This document shows, piece after piece, positions 57,043 through 64,000 of a DNA stretch of 64,000 bases. Origin of the DNA: Chamaecrista fasciculata (taxonomy: Eukaryota > Streptophyta > Magnoliopsida > Fabales > Fabaceae). The position numbers and the translations under genes are program-made. Where the stretch lies: the NCBI GenBank assembly GCA_003254925.1, contig QANZ01037658.1, positions 35,467 to 99,466 on the forward strand, in the 5' to 3' direction. The notes beneath the pieces are model-generated. The model was not told where the DNA came from, searched no databases, and saw nothing but the letters and a program-made list of their open reading frames with translations. Each line of letters starts with the position of its first letter. Positions within the stretch are counted from its first letter, which is position 1.

Positions 57043-58399
57043 ACTCCGGATAATAAAAAACAGATCTTGTAACTTACCAATCACAATTTTTATAGTTTTA
57101 TCATAAACTTTTTAAGAGTACAAGCAAATTGGCATGTTTATCAATATAAACCATAAACCCATTATTATTCTCTTATTTATGGGAAATAAAAGTTTTTACA
57201 TGAGTCTGGTCGGATTTCGGCCAGACCCGAGACTTGGTCTAGTAAAAGTCAAGTTGAGTTGGGCTGAGTCATCATATCCAATCGAATCAAAGTGAGCCGG
57301 TTTTAATTTATCTAAAATTGTTTTGAGTTGTTTTTAGAGTAATATTTTATCTCTCTTTTAGAGTTGTTCTTCCACGGTCAGTCGTGGAAATATGGCTCTA
57401 CCTCTAATAGGTAGAGTTTCATCGTTTAGTGGTATTCATTTTTGGAGTTCGTGATGAGGTAATTAACATTTAGAGGATAAAGTCCAAGTTAATAAGTTCT
57501 GCAATGTGTTTTTAATATTTGTTTGGATTTATAATTATGATTCGGGTTTCGGTTCTTGAGTCAGGTCTCGAGGATCCGAAATCCTACAATTTATATCAAT
57601 AAAAGTATTTAATTTGATTTATTTATTAATAATATATTAATTTAATTGAGATTAGCTTTATATTTAATGTATTTTTTAACTAATACATATATATTTTATA
57701 AAAAAATGATATTTTAATAAGAGAAAATATAAATATGTTATATGTATAATAATAAAAAATTAAAAATTAAGTATATCCCTAACTAGATTAAGTTCAAAAC
57801 ATTCAAATTTAGGACCCGGCCAAATTATAGACTTGACTTGATCCCCAAAACAAAAATTGCGGGGTCGAGCCAGGTTCACTCCTAGTGGCCTAATCACATT
57901 CAAGTGTTTTATTCTTGGCAGAAAAAGCAACAAATTGTGTATGTAGTGAAAAAAATAAAAATAAAAAGAGGATAAGCACACTCACAACTTGCAATATTAA
58001 TATTTTTTAAAAACAAATGCCAATTTGAAGGCTTTGTTACTACAACTTGCAATATCTGTACTACAAAATTGTGTCATAATCTAGATTCTAGACAAAGCTG
58101 CTAAATTCCGTACCATTTTGGTGGGAACTTAGTCCTAAAATTTCACCTGTATTCACACCAATGTAAGGAAGATTGTCAAACACATGATATATCATCATGA
58201 CACAATCTTGATAAACCAGTTTGTTCTTAACTTTGAGGCCCAATTTTGGTCCACATATACTAGCATTCTTGTCGAAATCAAATTTTTTGTTTGGGAATTT
58301 CAAAGCTTGAATAGTTGGATTATGATAAAGTTTTAAATTTAAAGAGAACATTTTACCATCAACACAACCAAATATACAGGATTCATATATTTTTTTTAA
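57043..58399. other. Intergenic, no gene recognised
   Basis: AT-rich. The open frame 58351-58088 on the minus strand (87 codons) has no similarity I recognise and no supporting context. Confidence 0.45.
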
Positions 58400-58720
58400 G
58401 AGAAAATATATTAGTTAGTCCCTAAAATTTGCATCGAATCAACAAATCATCTTTTGGATAATTAAAATATATAACCCGATCCCTGAAATATTGCAATTGT
58501 CAACGATTTAGTCTTCAGGTCAAATTCAAAAAGACTAAAAAGTATAAACTTAATGACTAAAAAATATAAAAATAGTTTAAATTTAGAGTTCAAATCATCA
58601 CAATCACCAAACCATTGACAATTGCAATATTTTAGAAATCAAATCATATATTTTAATTATTTAGAGACCGATTAATTGTTGACTCGGTATAAATTCAATG
58701 ACCAATTAGTAAAATTTCTC
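58400..58720. mobile_element. Fold-back MITE, about 320 bp
   Basis: Left arm GAGAAAATATATTAGTTAGT ... AAATATTGCAATTGTCAA pairs with the right arm (reverse complement GAGAAATTTTACTAATTGGT ... AAATATTGCAATTGTCAA) over about 110 bp. T-runs on both sides blur the TSD. Confidence 0.65.
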
Positions 58721-58808
58721 TTTTTTTTTTGTAATTTCAAAAGTTTTACTTTTCTCTCTCTAACTTGAGAGGATCCTTTGACACAAGAGTTTAGAGAGAG
58801 AGAGAGAA

Positions 58809-59601
58809 TTAAAAATGAGAGAAAGGAGGGATGTGAATGGATTGAAGTGGTGGGGGTGGGTGGTGCCATTGGGGTAGGGGTCCTCCAGGCAATAGGAGAG
58901 TCTTAAGAAGAGGCCCTGCCTCCATTACTGCCTTCAAAAGCTTCCCTTTTTCTGGCAATTCCTTCTTCTTCATGATTTTCTTCATCTTCATCTTCTCCAA
59001 TATCTCTTCACCTACTAATTTTAACAATTCATCATCATTATCACCACTCATCATCATTTTGTTCTTCTCCTCATGATCACACTCTTCATCAGAAGAAGAA
59101 CAATTAGAAGTAGCTGAATTACCACCAGAATGATGATCTTGTGATGATAACTCATCATGATCATCATGATGGTGTTGGTAATTGATTTGCTGATTAATTT
59201 GTTGTTGTTGTTGGAGTTGTAGTTTCTCCAACATTAGTTTCTGGCATTGTGCGCGAGACTCATCTCTATCTCTAATGACTCTGCTTAAAACATCTTTGAG
59301 ATGAACCAATTCACATTCTCTTCTTCTAATCTCTTCCTTAGATTGCATAATTGTTGCCTCTAGCTCCAATCTTGTTTGCAACAAGCAGTACCTCACTTCC
59401 TCATCAAAACCCTGACATAGAAATTAAAAACAAGAAAAAGGATTTAACTTTAATTTGTATATATATATATATATGTGTGTGTGTGTATGTAATTATGTAT
59501 ACCTGTTGGTGGTGATAGAATTCAGAGTCAATTAGAGGGAAGCTGCTGCATAAGGAATATTCATGATGATGATCAATATAATCTTCTTCCATTTTCTGCA
59601 T
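58809..59601 (-). CDS. DUF1635 family protein
   Basis: Exon 1 59601-59503 and exon 2 59411-58809 join in phase 0 (CAACAG|GTATAC ... TGTCAG|GGTTTT), giving 233 aa. The first ATG (MQKMEED) was chosen; MEEDY three codons on is equally possible. After a short acidic/His-rich start, GFDEEVRYCLLQTRLELEAT begins a coiled-coil segment of about 60 residues (EEIRRRECELVHLKDVLSRV, RDRDESRAQCQKL) typical of this plant-specific family. Then come Gln/His- and Ser/Asp-rich linkers and the conserved tail LPEKGKLLKAVMEAGPLL, LLPGGPLPQWHHPPPPLQS. The biochemical role of the family is unknown. The length is normal to slightly short. The 5' leader has a GA/CT repeat (about 59611-59622). Confidence 0.85.
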
Positions 59602-60501
59602 TATTTGTGAGAGAGAGAGAGAGAAATTGAGACTTTGAGAGTGTGTTTTTTGGTGAGGAAATTTAGCAGAGGTGGTTAGGCTTTTTAAGGAACACCAAAG
59701 TTGGAAAAAAAAAGGGTTCAATAGAGTCCAAAAACTTTAAAGCACAAAAGGCCAAATGCTAAGCAAATGCTTTCCATTTTATGTGCCGAAAAGGCAACGA
59801 ATTTCGGTGGGAAAAATAGAAAAAGTGAGTGTGAGTTTTAGCGGCGGAATTGGGACCCCTACCCCAAACTCCTACCTTCTTTTTCTCCTTTATTTTCATA
59901 TTAGTGCCTCTCTTTTACCCAACACCAAATGGCACAAGTGTGTCTAAATCACAATATGATTTATCTAAATTATGATAATATTTTGAACAAAATTGCTTCC
60001 AATTTAAGATATTTGACCTGTAAGATTTAATTAAAAACGAAATTTACGAAGTATAATATTTAAGAGATAAATAAAAAAATGATGGAGAGAAAAACTAATT
60101 AAATGAATTAAGATTGATTAGTATGTGAAGTTTAATAGTACTTCTTCTGTATTTCATTTTCTTGTCAAAATTTTACATTATAAGCAGTTTGCTTTTGGAT
60201 TTGGTTGGAAGAAGTGTACGTGTGTATATGTATGGTCAGAGGAACAAAAAGTCATGCATGAGGAATGATTAAAGCCTCAAGATTTTAACTCACTTTTTCT
60301 TTTGTGTGTACATGATTTGCTTCTTCTTTTTGACTATAAAGATATGGGTTTCAAAGATTCATGGATTTATTTATGTACATATATATACAATTTTTATATA
60401 TCTCCATCGTTATATTTTCTACTTTTCTCTCTAACCAATTAAAGGAGTATATATCTAATGCAAAAGCTAATATATACATTGGTAATGTAGAAAATAAAAT
60501 C
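59602..60501. promoter_or_regulatory. Upstream region of the DUF1635 gene
   Basis: Contains the CT-rich leader next to the ATG, then AT-rich DNA. No clear TATA box or other gene was identified. Confidence 0.35.
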
Positions 60502-60975
60502 CAGTGTTGTCAAAACCGAATCGGACAAAGACTCGGACTAGTGTTCGATTTACGGTTTGATTGGTCGAATCGGTCGAACCATCAGTCAGACCGGATGATG
60601 TAATAAATAATTATTTTTAATATATTAAATATAAATCCTCTATAATGATACAAATAATTATTTTTAATATAATTAGTAATTTATTTTATTCTAAATATTA
60701 AAAGAACAAATGAAAAAAAGGATAAAAGATGAATGAGGGCCTCCATCTTGCCTTCTTATAATTTTTAATCAATTTTTTTTATTTTAAAAAAAATTAAAAA
60801 AAAATATTGGTTGAACCACCGGTTTTTTGAGCGGTTGGACCCGATTCGCTGGTTTTTGGCCGGTTATTTCTGGTCCAAATGCCAGTTCGGTTATTTTGGT
60901 TGAACCCACTCGCTCTTGTATTCGGTTGGCGGTTGAATCGGTCGGACCGTCCGGTCCGGTTCTAACAACACACTG
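60502..60975. mobile_element. 474-bp hAT-type non-autonomous element
   Basis: Ends CAGTGTTGTCAAAACCG and (reverse complement of the right end) CAGTGTGTTGTTAGAACCGG, with the exact 8-bp duplication ATAAAATC (60494-60501, 60976-60983), as expected for hAT elements. Subterminal GGTCGAACC/GGTTGAACC motifs lie in opposite orientations. AT-rich, non-coding centre. Confidence 0.85.
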
Positions 60976-61129
60976 ATAAAATCAAGAGGAAGCTGCATTG
61001 TAATCATCTAAAATATGATCTTAGCTAAGATCATCTATATCCCAACTACATGGATTATAACCAATATCCCAAGTTCAAATATGTGAAACCAATATCCCAA
61101 GTTTAAATATATGAATGGTGCATGTATAT

Positions 61130-61510
61130 AACTTAATAGAATCAAGCATTTACCACAAGATAAAATGTTATAATTGTTAACAAGAATATAATTTTATTTC
61201 CTTAATTCATAATAGAGCAAACAATCAAGTGTCATAGTTCGTCTATGATTTGACCCCACATTTGAGTATTCATTATGAGTCAATAGTTGCCACACTTTGG
61301 CTAATAATCTCTTTCTCAACAATTGTCCTGTTAGAAATCAAATTCATAATCTGACTCGGATACCAATTGTTAGGATCAAAGCGATTATAACTACTAAACC
61401 AAAAGTTATAGTTGTTAATAAAAGTGCAACTCCATTTTTTTAACTCATAATAAAACAGACGCTCAAATATTATGATTCGACTATGATTTCACTCTGTACT
61501 TTTGCTTCCG
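61130..61510 (-). mobile_element. Possible TRIM-like miniature LTR element
   Basis: Two direct, diverged copies of about 110 bp (AAAATGTTATAATTGTTAA ... TTCGTCTATGATTTGACC at 61160-61255; AAAAGTTATAGTTGTTAAT ... TTCGACTATGATTTCAC at 61400-61493). Between them, on the minus strand, CCTAACA is followed by TTGGTATCCGAGTCAG, a decayed tRNA-Met primer site. The size and order fit a TRIM. Ends and TSD were not resolved. Confidence 0.4.
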
Positions 61511-63700
61511 CCATGGGACTACTACCACACTAACAAGAGTACTCTTGAGTAAAAACTATTTAAGATTAATGTAATTTACTTATCTTTTATATAATTAAAT
61601 CAAACCTATTGGAGCTTTTAATATATATAATTAAGTATAAGAGTACGATATAAATATTGCATATATATATATATATATATAAATCATCATGTATCCAAAA
61701 GTGTTCTGAAATTGGGAAGTATTTGCAAGCATGCAGCTCAAAGGAAGAGAAAGGTGGGGGGTCCCCTTTATACATGGAAAGTATTGTGCTCAATGCACCA
61801 CAAAATTCCTTTTACCAACAAAATTTAATATAATTAATAAATAGATAAATTCCAAAAAAAATTAAGGTTGTGTGTGAAAATTTTTTTGTTATTGTAGAGA
61901 CAAAACTTACTTTATTAATATCTACACCTTCTTATAATTAGTCTTTAACTATCTATTGCGGGATACTGCTTGATTTTTTTTAAAAAAAAAAAAATCCCTT
62001 TTGATCAATTTCACATTACAAAGTGGAAAATTAAGGAATGATGGTCCCATGCATGCAATGCATGCTCCACCAAAACTCACTTTATCTGAAAATAATAATT
62101 TTAAAATTTTGTTCATTTTTCATTCTAACCGCGTGGGTCCTCTTTATCTTGCATGCCTTTTATTTTTATTTATTTATTTATATATCCGGATTTTGTTAAG
62201 ATTATTTTCACTCCAAAATAATCTTGAAGGCATTTACTTATGAGTCTATCTCTTAATTCATGCTATCATGAATCGGTGAATCTATCTCTTAACCCAGCAA
62301 TGTTAATTATACAATAAACTGTGTTTTTTTTTTAAAATCAAAGTATCAAACAACTTTTGAAAATGATGATATTATATTATTTTTTAAGAAATATAAAATA
62401 TTTAATTTTGCATTCGTGCGATTACGCGGTTTGTATATAGAAATTGCAATTTTTGAGGTACTTGTTTTTTTTATCAAATTTTGAGGTACTTTTTGTCTAC
62501 CTTGGCATGTGACAAAGTTAAACACATAATGGACCCACCACACGCGAACTAATTAACACTGCAATTATCCTTTTTAATTCTCATTACATTTTTTCTTTGT
62601 TGACTAAATTCAAAATTAGAAAACCAAGCAATTCTTACTTTTTCTCATTATTTTGACTTCGGGATTTTATCCTTTTTTATGATTTGTTATATTATTTTGT
62701 TAACAAAAAAATATAAAATACATTATTTCTCATATCAAGATAGTGTTACTGTGGGACTCGGATCCTTTGTAATCAAAGGCCCTCTACAATCCTCTGTATT
62801 GGATAGTCCAGCCAGCAAAGGCCATAAAACCGTACGTTTTGTTAAATGAGCTCATCACGTGTCAAGATCTCAACGGAAAGTAAGAAATTGAACGGTTAAA
62901 AATGACTCAAATACAAAAAACTCTAAATGATCTAATTTCATATGATCAAATTTCATTAGTGTGTATGGAGTGTGTGTGTGTTTTTTGTGTTATTGTTATA
63001 CTATTGCACCATACTTCGTGTATGTCTACTAATCAAAATTATACAAATTGAAAATCCTTTATATCTATATCTATATCTATATATATATCTATACTATATT
63101 ATATGTGTGAGAGTGTTTTTGGTTGGTCAAAAGCAATTATATTAAAAATTAAAAAAATAGGAAATAAACATGTGAAACTTGATAATTGGTTAAGTGTATA
63201 GATAATGGGAGAGAGAAAGCAGCAAATAGGATTTAAGAAAGTGAAAAATTATTATTTGGTTTATTAATTTTCACACATCTAATGATTTAGTCCTTGAATA
63301 ATAAAAATATATTATTTAGTCACTAAATAACTACAAATGTCAAATTAACGTTACATACATATTTTTGTGCCCGTTAGGGCACAGAAAGCCCCTAGTAATT
63401 ATATATTAGTCCTGTGAATTGAGTAAAGTAATTCACTTAATTTTTTTTTTTGACAAATATGATATTGGATCGTAGTTTCAGGCTGGAAAAAAAATGAAAT
63501 TGGATCTCATGTCAGATTCAACCTTTTTTGTGTGATAATTTATTGAATTGGCCCAAGTATCTACAACCTTCATTTTGACATATCCACTTTAATGGGCCCT
63601 GGGCCCAAAAGAATCCCAATCTCTTATATAGCATTTGTTTTTTGAGCAAATCTTATATAGCAATTAGACATTATTATAATTGTATAGTGCCATCGGGGTA
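61511..63700. other. Intergenic, nothing recognised
   Basis: AT-rich DNA with (AT)n at about 61658-61682, T-runs and (TATATC)n at 63060-63090. Short open frames here lack any similarity. Confidence 0.5.
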
Positions 63701-63711
63701 TATTTTATATA

Positions 63712-64000
63712 GAATAGGTCAAAATCTCAAATTGGTCCTAAATGTATGAGGTAGATATTAAATTGGTCTTAAATGTTTCATTTGTTTCAAATTGTTCCTA
63801 CATGTTTCCAAAATTTCTCAAATTCATCTCAAATTGCCATTATTCTCTCTATCAACGAATTACAAAACTGTCGCAATTATCTTTAGCAACGACTTTGTAC
63901 TTTTGTGATGAAAATCACGATGAATGCTGAGAGTTGTAGCATTTGTAAGATTTGATAAGAGTTAATGTTTTTGGAAGGTGGAGATTTCTTCTACTTTTTT
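63712..64000. repeat. Start of a fold-back-like repeat running off the window
   Basis: CTCAAATTGGTCCTAAATGT, AAATTGGTCTTAAATG and CAAATTGTTCCTACATG resemble one arm of the MULE-like MITEs elsewhere in the window. The other arm would lie beyond 64000. Confidence 0.4.

Noticed and set aside
58088..58351. 87-codon minus-strand frame in an otherwise empty region
   Set aside because: No recognisable motif, no splice or promoter context and AT-rich surroundings; cannot be supported as a gene.

Overview
This window looks like nuclear DNA of a flowering plant, most likely a eudicot. It is AT-rich, its genes contain introns, the recognisable families are plant-specific (CYP71-clade P450s, a MYB-CC/GARP transcription factor, a DUF1635 protein, a CC-NBS-LRR tail, a receptor-like kinase fragment), and it is crowded with Ty1/copia LTR retrotransposons, solo LTRs, LINE remnants and MITEs. 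I cannot name the species.

Only four genes look intact, all on the minus strand: two CYP71D-like cytochrome P450s (16421-18643, 507 aa; 34112-38575, 508 aa), a MYB-CC transcription factor with six coding exons (50607-55159, 307 aa) and a two-exon DUF1635 gene (58809-59601, 233 aa). The P450s are tandem duplicates with one phase-0 intron at the same place. The second carries a 2.2 kb solo LTR and a small LTR-PBS insertion in that intron, and a Glu-to-Lys change in its I-helix motif.

Layout: 0.3-7.3 kb holds a truncated NBS-LRR tail, a deleted copia element and a LINE tail split by a solo LTR with perfect 5-bp target-site duplications (TSDs). 7.3-16.2 kb is a field of DNA-transposon debris (a CACTA end, MULE-type fold-backs with 9-bp TSDs, small MITEs) plus a kinase fragment and a poly-G assembly gap. 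16.2-18.7 kb is P450 gene 1. 20.1-25.5 kb is a copia element with both LTRs that sits in the upstream region of P450 gene 1. 25.5-33.6 kb holds an orphan enolase last exon, a truncated copia element fused to a P450 3' fragment, and a displaced copy of the MYB-CC 3' exon. 33.9-38.6 kb is P450 gene 2. 40.7-49.5 kb is a 4.4 kb non-coding TG...CA element interrupted by a very young, internally scrambled copia element. 50-60 kb carries the MYB-CC and DUF1635 genes, and 60-64 kb is intergenic DNA with a hAT-type MITE.

The P450s probably act as ER-anchored monooxygenases of specialised metabolism, but nothing here shows a complete pathway (no terpene synthase, transferase or other partner gene). The most notable signals are structural: a multi-step template-switch rearrangement in a copia element whose LTRs are identical, gene-fragment shuffling of P450 and MYB-CC 3' ends, and divergence of P450 copy 2. 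I did not find convincing evidence of a wholly new functional system.
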